A stretch of DNA of 64,000 nucleotides from contig CM064874.1 of NCBI GenBank assembly GCA_032719365.1, forward strand, positions 38,860,716 to 38,924,715, in the 5' to 3' direction. A program made the position numbers and the translations under genes. Positions within the stretch are counted from its first letter, which is position 1; the number at the start of each line of letters is the position of its first letter. This document shows, one piece after another, positions 1-11,894 of this stretch. Source of the DNA: Prinsepia uniflora (Eukaryota > Streptophyta > Magnoliopsida > Rosales > Rosaceae). The notes below the pieces were generated by a model. That model was not told the origin of the DNA, made no database searches, and worked only from the letters and a program-made list of their open reading frames with translations.

Positions 1-414
1 CGGATGGAAAAGTTACACGTTTAGAACTATTAAGGGCATTTTGGAAATTATGTTAAGGAGGGACAAAATAGTAATTTTGATGGCAGTGGATTAATCAGCC
101 CAAATTGATGACTTCCTTATCTCCCTAAGTGACACATGTCACAAGGCATTGAAGGATGAGTGGCCTGTCGACGGTGGATGTGTATGTGTGTGAATTCAAA
201 CACTGAAAAACAAACAACAATAGAGGAATCGAAATGGAATGGGTAAGGATCAGAGGCTAAACCATTGCGAGGGACTGGGAAAATGGATACACTTGAGAGA
301 ATTAAGAGACTGAGATAGAAAGAGAAAACAAGAGGGACAGAAAGGAATATAGAAACCCAGAATCGAAAAATTAGAAAAACAGGGTGAGAATTCGAATTCA
401 AGTTATGAGCCTGG

Positions 415-3400
415 TGACAGGACCGCCCCCGAAAAGGGCATTATTAACCGTGCCCGGTCCTGCTCCCGTCTGGCAAAACGACTGAAATCCCCAAGTTACC
501 CTTAGTACGTGCCAGACCAGGGATAGCCACACGTGCTTACTCATGTCTCTGCCCCTCGAACAGCCTCGAACAACGCGCCACGACCTGGAGGGTCAATAAA
601 AACCAAAAGGTGTGAGTGGAAAAAATAAATCAGCGTATAAAACAGTTACGGAAAGACGTTTTTTACCCTCCACGTAAAAAAAATGCATGCATACAAAAAA
701 AAAATCGTTTCGCAATCGGTTACATTTTTAACATAGGAAAAACTGTGTGTCAAATTTCAACATAAGAAAAAACTTGTATGAAACTCAAAGTCCTTTTCCC
801 TTTCTTAACCATCGGGTCCTAGCCCGCAATCATAAACACGGGGCCTCAGCCCAAAACCACGAAATCAAATCCAAGTATACAACATAAACCAAATCCAAAA
901 CCATCAATCTCATAACCGGGCCACTGCCCAACTTAACTGAAACATCAGAAATTAACAACAAATCACAAGTCACTCATTTTGCTGGATATTAAGTGCGCCC
1001 GAGTCTTTAAACTCAAAACCATGCGCATAATCAGGCCTTCCCGGGATATCAACGAGTCTTTAAACTTAGAACATAATCAATAGGCCTCGGGGGTAACACA
1101 ATAACCGAGTCTTTAAACTCACGAGTCTTTAAACACATTAAGGGCCCTCCCCGGTCATCAATTAGCCGAGTCTTTAAACTCAAAACGTGCTGCAGCAATA
1201 GCACACCAGGTCTTTAAACCCAAAACATTTGTCAAACACAACAACGTGGGATCCAACCCAAAATCACATTTTTCACAACAGGACTCATGGTCCGAACTTC
1301 CACATTCACATCCCCAAAACATACTTCACAAACATAATCAAATTATCATTAAACACGGGGCATGTATAATCATACCAAATCACTTTATTAAATCCTCTTC
1401 CATTCCCGAATTCGAATTCGCAATAATGATTCCGTAAGCCGGCATCCGGAAACATCATCCCGAACCCAAACCAAGAATCCGCTTTAAATTTCCGAAAACC
1501 GAAATCTCGTTAATCAAAGTTACTTTTATGCCCCGAGCATCAAGCCCGAAATCACCTTTTTCAAAATCCATTTTAATTCCTTGAAATCACTTAATTTCTC
1601 AAATCTCATTATCAAAACATCAAAACCACAATCATAATCACCAAAATCACGGTCCAATCAAAACATACTCAAAAACTCGTAAAACGTGCAAAACCGTGTC
1701 ATTCTCGAAATACGTGTCAAAACCGTGAACCATACTCATAACCGAATCGAACATATTAAAAACATAATATGCACAAATCCCATACAATCATTCATTAAAC
1801 CATCGTCAATCATAAAAGAAACCATAGTCTCAAAATACGTGCAATTTCGTATGCATATCAAAATTATGTATAAATACGGGAATCGAAATCAATCACCATT
1901 CATAATCATAATCATAGAAATCATAGAAATAATTATGCATTCATAAAATTTGGAAAGCAACATCCATTCACACACCGTTCTTAAGGCTCGGTTTCGCGCC
2001 GCACGCATTCCCGTAACTTCTGGCATTTTCCAGAAATTTCAAATCCTGTCCGAAAACATACTTTAGTGTCACTAAGGTCTTAGATAACAACATACTAATT
2101 TCCCATCATTTTCCGGGAATTAATCATTAATTAAAAACGTAACCTAAACCTTCGGACCCTCGAAACAACATCGAAACGGTGTCCGATAATTTCAAAACCA
2201 ACGTTAAAATGTTCGTTACATTGTATAGGACAAAAGTCATTTTGAACTCGGCCCTGAAAAACCATCCCACACGCCATCACGCGCCACTGTGAGTGGCTAC
2301 GTGTGACACCCACGCGCTGCTACAGTGACAGGCATTGTTCACCTTCCTCACCCGATTCCACTGTAAAACGGGTCCGGTAACCCGCGCCATAACCCGTTCC
2401 AATTCCTGCCAAATCAACCTCCAACCCTTGAATTGAGTATTCAAACATCTTCGGTTTAAGTCCAATTGCTGTTCTGTAACGTTAGACTTGTAAGAACATA
2501 CCTAAAATTCCACGACTCGACGATGGACATCGAAGAACAGACGAACACTGTTCGTTCATAAATCTCGACCATTTTCGTTTGCTTCCTTGAAATTGATCCA
2601 CTCAGAGGCTTCATATGGTTTGTATAAGTTTGCTTCTCAGGCCAATTTCTCCCTTAAACCCCTCCAACTTCACGACTCAAGCTCGATTTTTCCCCTCAGT
2701 TCCAAGTCCGTTCGAAGCCAAAATAGCAGCAATTAACTTCCCTCTTGCACTGGATCGATTGGGAATGATCCCAGAAGACTCAATGAAGCCTTAATTTTCC
2801 ATGGGGTGGCCTACATTTTGAAATTGGATTCTCCCTCCCTCAAGAACCCGCTTCGAATTTTGGACTCTCTTCTCACCATTTTCATCCCATTCCTCCCTTT
2901 CTCAGTCTCAACACTCTGCTCTCCCCTCCTGGATCCCCTTCTCGCTCACAATTTCACTCAATTTGGCCTTGGAAAGGTCGATCATGGCCTAATCAGTGCC
3001 TCTGTTTTCTCAGCTCCCATGGCACCAGCCCAGCGTGTTGTTCCCCGCACAGGCACCACTCAACCTCTGCTCCACCCACTCCAAGTCACCCGTGGCCTCA
3101 AATTCCACTCAAACATTCTCACCCACACTGAGCACTCACCAGCACGATCCCTGTGCTTCCTCAAAAACCAACACGGCATTGTGCCCGTGCACTGCCCAAA
3201 ACACCTCACTGTATAAACAACCCAGCACGTCTAGCACTAAGTCTGCAGTGCCAAACATTCATCTCCCAATGTCACTAACCGTTAATAATCAATTCATTGG
3301 GTAGGATAAACAATTCCCTCATCCCATGCTCTGTTTCTGAAAAGAAAACCACGCCGCACACGGCTGTCCCAAAACAATGGCCAATTTAACATTTTGCCCT

Positions 3401-3867
3401 CACATGGCAAATTACTAAAATGCCCTTCGACCTCCGTGATCCATAACTCGGTCATTCGGACTCCGATCGGCGCGTGCCGCCTGCCTACGGACTCAGGGCA
3501 TCGAGACCTTCCTAACGGTCCTTGACCCTCGGCCATCGGACCAGCCCGATCAAAAAGTCAACAATTCCCCCTATTTCGTCCAAATTACGAAAATGCCCTC
3601 GGGCTTCCGAACGTCATAACTTTCACCTCAAACATCGGAATCGAACGTGCCACCTGTCAATGAACTCGTGACGTCCCAGACTACGTCACGGTCATTGGTC
3701 AAAGTCCGTTTGACCGCCCAAAGTAAAAGTCAACGTTTTACCCACGACCACTAGCAAAACGGTCATTTTGCACCGTTCGACCGAATTCGCCTAACTGATC
3801 ACTGATTAACCCCGCTAGTCATGATTAGTTGCAAGTCTAATCCTGAATTCCGGGATGGGTCGTTCCA
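415..3867 (-). mobile_element. Solo gypsy LTR, TSD CCTGG
   Basis: On the plus strand it runs from TGACAGGACC to CGTTCCA; on its own strand this is the family form TGTAACGACCC...GGTCCTGTCA with a slightly mutated start. CCTGG is present exactly on both sides (410-414 and 3868-3872). No internal coding region or second LTR is present, so it is a solo LTR left by LTR-LTR recombination, 3453 bp long. The short open frames inside it (for example 2806-3216) are chance frames in LTR DNA. Confidence 0.88.
1001..1222 (-). repeat. Array of GAGTTTAAAGACTC-type dyads in LTR
   Basis: Six copies of a 14-base motif are spaced irregularly: read on the plus strand they are GAGTCTTTAAACTC and variants, the last being an AGG...CCC form. 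The 4-base arms are self-complementary around a TTTAAA-containing core. The array lies in the solo LTR 415-3867. Confidence 0.75.
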
Positions 3868-4662
3868 CCTGGAGGATCCAAACTAAGACTAGAGTTCGCT
3901 TATTGAGACCATTTCAAGTCAATCCACTTCAAAATTGAAAGAATTCAACATCGTTTCGATCAAGAACTGAAGCTCCAAGTTCTTCAAAAAATCAAGCTTG
4001 AGTTCGTGATATTGGAGGTAAGGAAATCTGCAATTGATTTCCAAAGAGTCCTTATAATGATCTTACTATACTCCCCGTGTCATCGAATTAAAGAAACGGG
4101 TGGGAATTAGATGGGATTGAATTTGTAACCCGTTCGAAGATTGAATGGAAAATTAATCGATTAAGGCCTTAATTGATGAAACTAAATACACATAACCTTA
4201 ATTAGGATAAACTAACGGGAATTCGGTGAAATAAAGGATGAAATTAAGGTGAAATTGAAGGAGAATTAACTGGGTTGCATCGCGGGTTCATAGCCAGTTT
4301 AACAGAAACACGGGTGAAGGAGACGTACTGTAGCATGTACTGTGGAGGTGCGTGGTTTTCACGCGCAGTGCCTTTGGGCGGCTCGTGAGGGCACTTGGAG
4401 CCACGTCTCCGGTCAAGGTCAACACATGTTTCCTCCTTTCGATGTAACGAACCTTTTGGGACAAGTTTCGAGTCGATCAGACACCGTTTCGGGGTAGTTT
4501 TAGGTGTCCGAAGGTTTAGGGTTTAGTTTAATTACGTTTAAAAATCCTGAAAAAATTAGGGGAGTTAAGGTGAGCCTAATTGAAGTATTTTTGACTAAAA
4601 ACTGTGATGTTTGACAGGCCAGGACATTCCTGAGGCACCCGGAGAGTGTACGGGACACGGTT

Positions 4663-6452
4663 TGTAACAACCCGTCTGGGGAATGAGGGTTAAGACCGTG
4701 ATTAAGGTGGGATTAGTGAGCTTAATCAGGGGTTAGATGGTCCCGATAAGGTCGTTAGTCTAGAATGACGATTTTGCCCTTGGTTCTAGCAAAAAGGTTG
4801 ACTTTTAATTCGGGTGGTCCAATGGACTTTGACCGATGACCAGGACGTAGGTTAGGACGTCATAAATCCATAGACAAATGGTACACCCGATTCCGACATC
4901 CGAGGAGGAAGTTATTATGTTCGGAAGGTTGAGGACACTTTCGTAATTTGGTTAAAATAGGGGGAAAAGTTGACTTTTCGTACGAACGGGATTTTGACAC
5001 GTTAACCTAGGACCGTTAGATAGATCTTGTTGTCTTGAGTTCGATGACAGGCGGCACGTATTCATCGGACTTACGATTTTTGACTTACGGGTCTAAAACA
5101 GTAAGGGTAAAATCGTAATTTTGGTTTAAAAAGAAGGACAGTTTGGTCTTTTTGCACCTTGGGATTTGTGCAACAGAGAGGGAAAATGGAGGGCTGAGAT
5201 TGAGACAGTTGGGAGAGAGAAGGGGAGGATTGTGATGCGTGGCATGGGCCTTGTGGTTTCTAGGCGTGTGCACGGTCCAAATAATTGGGGGTGCTCGTGT
5301 GTTCGTGTGTGTTCTTCGATCCAGAGAGAAATAGAGGGAGAGAATTGAGAGAATTGGGCGGTGGTGTTGTGTGTATTTGTGACTTAGTGAGTGAGGAGTG
5401 AGCAGAGAAGTGAGAAGGATACAGAGAGGAGGTTTGGAGGTGTGGTGGTTGTGTGAGGGTGCATGGTGAGTCACGGGGAAAACCAGGGGGAAACAGAGAA
5501 CAGAGAGGAGTTGTGGGTGGTGGTGCGGCTGTGATCGATCAATCGAGGCCAGCGGAGGTGTCCAAAGGACGGAGGAGCTACTGCCTCACGGCTGAGCTTA
5601 CGACGGTGACAGGAGGACATGTAATTAAGGTGGGATTAGTGATTGGACGGATATTGATTGGACGGGGGACGGGCCCGGATTGGGTTTAAAGACCCGGATT
5701 GAGTTTAAAGACTCGGGAGTTTAAAGACTTGGATATATTGATATTTCCCCCGTAGGCCTGTTGAGTTTAAAGACTCGGGAGTTTAAAGACTCGGATATTA
5801 TTAAGGCCTGGATTGAGTTTAAAGACTCGGATAGGTCCAGCAGGTTTGATCGGAAAAATGATGAATTGATATCCATGGTTTATGATACGGTTTTATGATG
5901 CTTATGATATGGTTTCTATAACTGTTTTATAGTGTTTCTATTCTTATGGTGAGGTTATGTGAATTATACTGTTTTTAAAATGATTCTGTAAATGTTTTAT
6001 GGCGATTGATTGATAACTGTTTTCATAACTGGGTTATGCATGTGGTTTCAAAATGGAGGGCTAAGCTCGGTTTTCTTATAAAATGGTTTTGGAAACTTTT
6101 CTTTTATTATGGTCCACTCACATCTTCTGTTTTAAATTGCCCTCCAGGTCGTGGAGCTAGAGCGGGGTTTCGGCGTCGAGGCAGCGTCTGAGGCATAGAA
6201 GTCGCGAGAGGAATCTCGGAGTGGTTTAAAATTTTCCGTGTGCGTGTATCTAGTTTATCAGGTTTTCTTTCTTTTGTACAGCGGTACCATGCTCTGTAAA
6301 ACTTTAATTTCAGGACGCATTGTATAGAGTCTCCTGCGTCTGACTGAGTGCTTGGTGGTTTAGCGTGAGTGCACTTTAGTGTTGTGTTGGGGAGTCAGAC
6401 GGGAGCAGGATTTACCTCGGGTTTCGGGGTGAAACCGGGGTGGGTCCTGACA
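4663..6452 (+). mobile_element. Solo gypsy LTR, TSD CGGTT/CGATT
   Basis: It starts TGTAACAACCCGTCTGGGG and ends GGGTGGGTCCTGACA. The flanks 4658-4662 (CGGTT) and 6453-6457 (CGATT) differ at one base, consistent with an aged 5-bp target duplication. At 1790 bp it is shorter than its relatives (2.8-3.4 kb). A 19-base string near its start (4701-4719) recurs at 5634-5652, where sequence appears to be missing, so an internal deletion or template switch is likely. No internal element region is present. Confidence 0.8.
5682..5830 (+). repeat. TTTAAAGA dyad array in LTR
   Basis: Six motifs lie in 150 bp: one GGGTTTAAAGACCC and five GAGTTTAAAGACTC-type copies. Arms change in matching pairs (GAG/CTC, GGG/CCC). 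Confidence 0.78.
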
Positions 6453-6873
6453 CGATTGAAGCATTTGAACTCAATGAGTGGACTTTTGTTTTCTAGTTGT
6501 GCATGCATAACTGTCTTTTCATGCTTACTTATATGATTTGCCTTAAAATGCTTTGCTTGATGATATTGATTATCATGATTTCATTTGTTTACGGATTTGA
6601 GTACTATTTTACGGATTTACGTGGAAGTGATGCTTGAGACCCCTGTTGGGTTTGAAGGAAATCCTTGGGCGTTCGATGTTAGATTTTACTTGATATGATT
6701 TTAAATCATGGATTTTGGTATACCTTGAGTTTTGGCTATGATAATGCTTTTGATGAAACTATATTCGCAAGATACTATTTAATGTCGGATTTTGGTTTCA
6801 ATGTGATCTCGGATGGATCTATGGATTTGGATTTGATAAAATGGTTTTATGTTGGATTTGCTGGATCTGGATT

Positions 6874-7063
6874 GGGTTTAAAGATCCGGTGAGTGATTGT
6901 GACGAGGGAGGGCCCTACATGTGGTTTAAGTTTAAAGACTCATGAGTTTAAAGACTTGGTTATTGATTTCCCTCGAGGCCTGTTATGAGTTTAAAGACTA
7001 GTGAGTTTAAAGGCTCGTTGATTTCCCAAGAAGGCCTAATGTGTAAATTGAGTTTAAAAACTC
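6874..7063 (+). repeat. Degenerate TTTAAAGA dyad array in LTR
   Basis: Six related motifs, several with mutated arms (GACTA, GGCTC, AACTC). They lie in the third block of the outer LTR, which is older than the LTRs inserted into it; the decay fits that order. Confidence 0.7.
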
Positions 7064-7559
7064 GGAGATATAAGATCCAACAGGTTCGATTCATTAATGT
7101 TATGTTTGGAGTTACATGACTTCATGACTGTTTCCATATTATTTTTACCTTGTCCATATTGTTGTTTTCAGATATTAGGTTATGCATGCGTGTTTCGAAA
7201 AAGGAGAGTGAACCCTAATTTTCTTTAAAATTGTTTTCACAATTATTATTTTAGTCAACTCACACCTTTAATGTTTTCAACACCTTCCAGGTCGTGGTGT
7301 AAAGTTTTGGGGCTGACGCCGAGGCAGAGGCATAAGGTTTCCTGTTGCACGTATAGCTAGCTCACAGAGTAGGCTTTGTTTCTTATCTTGTACTGTTAGC
7401 TATGCTCTATGATACCGTTGACTTATTGTACAATGTAATGTAAGTTGTCCCCGGTCTGGCAATGTGTGTGTGTTTCTATTATGGGTATTTTGGTACTTTT
7501 CACACTCAATTGTTAGACGGGAGCAAGATCCTTTCCAATTATCGGGGTGGGTCCTGTCA

Positions 7560-8315
7560 TTTTTTCCTCCTTGCTCTGTTTAATTCTCTCTTAGTTTCTA
7601 TATTTTCTATCTTTCCCTAGACTGATGGTAAGGGATCCAAACTGAATTTGACTATGTTCTTGGTTTTTAATCCACACGAACACAACACATATGAGCACGA
7701 CAAAGATGCCACTAATTTGGCCAAGATAGTGAGACTTGTCACTATCCCATTCAAACACTGTGGAAAAACAGCCGAGTCACCCATTTCAATTATAATACCA
7801 AAATGACCCTACATTCGAAATTACCAAATTACCCCTAGTCACTTCAGACTCGTAACAAATTCGTCCAAACTCTGATTCCAACATGCCTCTTGTCTACAAA
7901 TTCAGAACTCTGAGACCTACACAACGGTTCTCGCAAAAAGTCCAAAAATTACCTGGAATAACAAGTTAACTTTTAACCCGGAAAACAAGCACAAAACATC
8001 AATTCCCTTGTAAAATTCTCGATATTATCTTTTATGAATTTTCAATCGTTATATGACACATGAACTCGCAGCTATGGCATATCTCTTGGTTATGTGAAAC
8101 ATGTTTTCTAACTTTGGTTCCTATTAGCTTATTAAGGTATTATTTCTAGCATCCTAGTTGTCTATGTAAAATGTTTGTGGGTATCGTGTTTCTATAACCT
8201 TTAGTAGACAAAACTCCTCCTGCTAGGTGAACTTAGAGGTTTAAATATTTATCTTAACTAGATTGGGTCTTTTTTCTATTTTGCTATGGGATTAGGAAAA
8301 GGTAGGTTTGGGGGT
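7560..8315. other. Non-coding stretch, no gene seen
   Basis: AT-rich sequence between the outer LTR terminus and the dispersed repeat. I see no convincing ORF, RNA gene or transposon terminus. Part of 7740-8000 loosely resembles LTR sequence (about 7790-7950), which may be an older LTR fragment. Confidence 0.5.
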
Positions 8316-10340
8316 ATTTTTTCAGTCATTATTCATGCATAATTTTAATGTCATTTATGCCATTTTCACTTATCTTTTGAGTGTATTCGTGCTATCAATA
8401 GGAGAAAATAATTTAATTTGTGAAACTTTTGCATAATAGAAAATAGGAGCTAAATCTAAGGATAATGCAAAAAACAAAAACCGGCTGAAATTGGTGTTAG
8501 AATGAAGAAAATATCTCAAGAAGAATCTAAGGCCCTAAATCGAGGTCGTGCGCCTAAACTAAGGCCTTATCATTGGACATGACCCTAAACCCTGTGCATA
8601 TGCCAGATCAAGCTCTCGAGTTCTTGTGACTAAGCCTTGTTGCTATGCCTATTCCAATACCTGGTTTGTGCCAAGCTCCTAGCCGCGCCAAGGCCAACGA
8701 TGCCCCATTTTGAGTCCCTTGTGCCAACAATATAATGAATGTGTATTCCTCCACTTGAAGTGCGCCTGAAATTCCTCTTCGATGGTCTATCCAAGTGCAA
8801 CATCAAGGCCCAATTCAGAGCAAGTCTCAACATGACCTAAGGGTGGCCCAATTCAGCTTCATTTGTGGATCTAAATGTGTTTCAGCTTGTTCCCAATGTC
8901 TAGGGCATTTTCCAAGTGCCCAGATGTGTTCCAAGTGGCCCAAAATCACCATAGAAGGAGTCTTGGTGTGCAAGAATGATCAAGAAATGTTTACCCTTTT
9001 TCCTTGCTGAAAAAGAGTCCCATTCGCACTTGGAAACAGATTTGCTAATCAACTTCCAACTAAGCACAATTGTCAAATCCAAAAGTCATAGGATTACTTA
9101 TGCAGGTAACTCTCATATTTCTACTCTACAACATCGTCCTTAGTGTCCAAGAAAGACTAGGAGCACTTATCAACATTCCATATTCCATGCCGCACAAGGA
9201 ATCATAAACCATCTAGTTTTAGGTTTGCTTATCAATTTTCAAATAGGACGGCTGTTTAATTCTGAATTCTTTGGGGATTCATTGTAGAAATTTCTCCTCA
9301 ATTATGGAGAATTTTCCCTCTATATAGGACTCCTTGAGGCACAGCAAAAGGTTCCCTTTTTTGCCCAAATTTTTCCCTAGTCGCAGACACTATTTTCAAA
9401 CTTTGAAATTTATTATTTTTTAGTTTTGTTCTTGAGTTGGAACGTGGAGCTTGGGAGAAGATGACTTGGCCTTGTCTTCTGCTGTGCAACATAGTTCCTC
9501 TTATTTGTATTATGAACCCTTATTCTTATTAAAAATTTAATGCAATTTTATATCATTATGTTTTCAAAATTTATCATGTGTGAGTATAGAATTAGGGCTG
9601 CTTGAAGCCCCAGCCCTAGCTGTGATGTATGATTAGTTAGATTTTGGTTCTTCGTTTTGATTGATATGCATGCTAAATTAGTTCTAATTACTACTTTTTT
9701 ATGCTTATAAGATTAGTTACCTTGTTTGCATAAATTATTGATGGAATTATTTGACGGACCACTATACCATCTAGTAATTCGGAGCATTGATAGGTTGAGG
9801 GTAAGAAGCAATCTTGTAATCGGAACCCATGACAACCTAGGAATTCACATCACTCTTTTAGACTAGTATGGTGTCATTAAATCCTTTAAACACTTAAAGC
9901 ATCATCTTAAACGGTAGGTGATTAAAGTTCTAGGTAAATATCATGCTAGGACATGCCAATTAAGAAAGGATAAAAATGTGTCGTTAAATCAACATCAGCT
10001 CCTTTGCATGGGCACCTAATTCACAACTTGCATAGTAATTAGGGCAAGTGAATCTATCTAAGAATCATGATCGGTTAGTGTGGATAGTAAGCCTTGATTC
10101 GATTTAGTTAATAAAACCAATCAAGCTCTTTCATTCTTTGTGATTCTTGTTTTAGCATATTTAAAAGTACATTTATAAACGTATCAAAATTTCCCTCTTT
10201 GTGTGCGTGCATGTGTGTGGTAATGTGTGTTACAATTAATTTTAAGATAATTGAATACAACGGTGATACATAGTCCTTATGGGATTGGTCCTTGCTAACT
10301 TCCAAACTATCTTCTAATTTGTCCGCATGCAAGATACTAA
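8316..10340 (+). repeat. Dispersed non-coding repeat, copy 1
   Basis: It shares ordered blocks with 55561-56859: an opening block with GGAGAAAATAAT, a GCTTGAAGCCC.AGCC block near 9600, an ACGGACCA.....CATCT block near 9755, GACAACCTAG with TGTCATTAAATC near 9830-9890, and a closing CTTGTGGTATTCG-like block near 10280. The copies are diverged and this one is about 0.7 kb longer. No protein domain is visible. The class is not assigned; a non-autonomous retroelement is possible. Confidence 0.55.
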
Positions 10341-10379
10341 ATGTTGAAAGTTAGAATCCATTATTGTGTGCTTTACTTT

Positions 10380-11397
10380 CACCAACACTCCCTATCCATA
10401 ATCAAGTCTCTAAACCATGTTGACAAACGTACAAAAAACATAGGAAAACTCATTTGAATAGTTTGATGCCAAACTCATTACGTCTCAAAACTACACGAAC
10501 TCTCAGCTCATGCCTCATGGACACCATTCTCAAATTGAATACTATTCTCAAATTACAATCTACTACTATGGAATAAAATAAAATCAATCCACCAACGCTG
10601 AATAGAAGCAGTAAGCAAACAAACACATAACGCCCCTAACTTTCAATCCAATCAAGCAGCTAGCCAACTAGACTACACTATAGGTAATAGCAACACAGTT
10701 TACAGTTAAAACATTCTAATATTACATCACAAATGGTGTAGCTAGGTCTCGAAAGGAACAAACTTACACCATCTGTTGCAAATCAAGCATTCAACAAGCA
10801 TAGAAACATGGTACAACTACAAACACACTAAAAACACAATAATTCATGGATCTCCAAAAGAAAAAAATAATAAATAAAGAAAAGAAGATAAAAGTAGAAC
10901 AGTTTGAGTATAAAAAGGATCAGAACTTGGTGCGTTTCTCAAACAACTGCGGTGATAGCAAGTAAAACCGGCCAAGCAAAAAAATGGAGACTAAAGAATA
11001 CAATCCTCCATGATTTAACTTATGTATATATTACCACATGATTGTGTACCCAGTAACAACTACATTTCACTATGCACGGGTGCATTAAGTCACATGGCAG
11101 GTATTTGATGCATTCCTCAAAAGAATATATCATAGAAGTTAGAATTCCGGAAAAATGATTATACTAGAAGTTCGTATACATTCTGGACAAAAATAAGTTT
11201 TGGTATTGTGCTTATCAAACAACAACATATTTTCCAGAGCAACCATCTCCAAAGACAAATTCTAAAAAAATAGGAAAAGAAAGGCATTGAAAATTTTCAT
11301 AGGACTCTAACCAGAAACTACAAAAAAAATTATGATAATGGAATGTAGACTGAATATACTATGATGAAGCATAATGTGAAAGCCTAGAAACCATATT
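10380..11397 (-). repeat. Duplicated copy of the ELC 3' flank
   Basis: This segment aligns nearly end to end with 20298-21299, the DNA immediately downstream of the ELC gene, at a constant offset of about 9.9 kb near the gene end. It includes ELC's stop codon. Similarity stops abruptly after 11397, where the ELC copy continues into coding sequence. Removing the copia element between the copies leaves them under 1 kb apart, so a local duplication before the copia insertion is likely. Confidence 0.85.
11359..11397 (-). pseudogene. ELC 3'-terminal coding fragment
   Basis: On the minus strand these bases encode NMVSRLSHYASS and a stop, against NMTSRLSHYASS at the end of the ELC gene 9.9 kb away. 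Nothing of ELC upstream of these codons is present, so this is a truncated copy carried by the duplicated 3' flank. Confidence 0.85.
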
Positions 11398-11871
11398 TGG
11401 CACAATTTTGCATCAATTGTTTATATATCATATTTATTTCCTAAATCGTCTCTATTATTTCAAGATCATGTCAAAAATACTAAATCATCACTATTATTTC
11501 AAGATTATCGTATCAAAAATTCAACAAAATTGAAAGTCCTTTGTATATATCAAACAACTCAACCGTATTGATAATAATTGAGATACTCATAATAAACTAT
11601 CAATTTAGTTAGTACATATAAATAGTTAAATGATGTCCAATTTGATAAATTATGTGCATAAGTGAACTTAAAAAGACGATTTAGCAATTAAGCAGTTCCA
11701 ATTATGATACATATTTAAGAACAATTAGGTGAATTGAAAGAGTCCCAAAATTTCATTCAAATTTCAAACGCAATGAAAGAAATTATGGTTTTTTTTTTGT
11801 TGAGAATGGAGCACAACAATGTCTCCGTCTAAATATCATCTCCACTAGTCTCACCACTTACTAGTAAGGAC
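11398..11871. other. Non-coding stretch before the copia element
   Basis: AT-rich, without a plausible gene. A short local duplication is visible (about 11445-11480 against 11480-11520, both with CTATTATTTCAAGAT). Confidence 0.5.
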
Positions 11872-11894
11872 GGTAGAATCATGTACACATGTCA

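Larger units (their letters stand above)
1..7559 (+). mobile_element. Interrupted Ty3/gypsy LTR, 5' end outside window
   Basis: The LTR survives in three blocks: 1-414, 3868-4662 and 6453-7559. It ends in the family terminus (GGGTGGGTCCTGTCA). Internal stretches, for example 4330-4560, match the LTR at 61652-64000 (63000-63200) in order and orientation. By comparison with that copy, roughly the first 400 bp lie off the window. No primer-binding site follows position 7559, so this is either the 3' LTR of an element to the left or a solo LTR. Two other LTRs of related families are inserted in it, each with its own target-site duplication. Block 3 carries a TTTAAAGA dyad array. Confidence 0.8.

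Noticed and set aside
2806..3216. 136-codon ORF
   Set aside because: It lies wholly in a solo LTR, has no recognisable domain, and related LTRs do not keep the frame.
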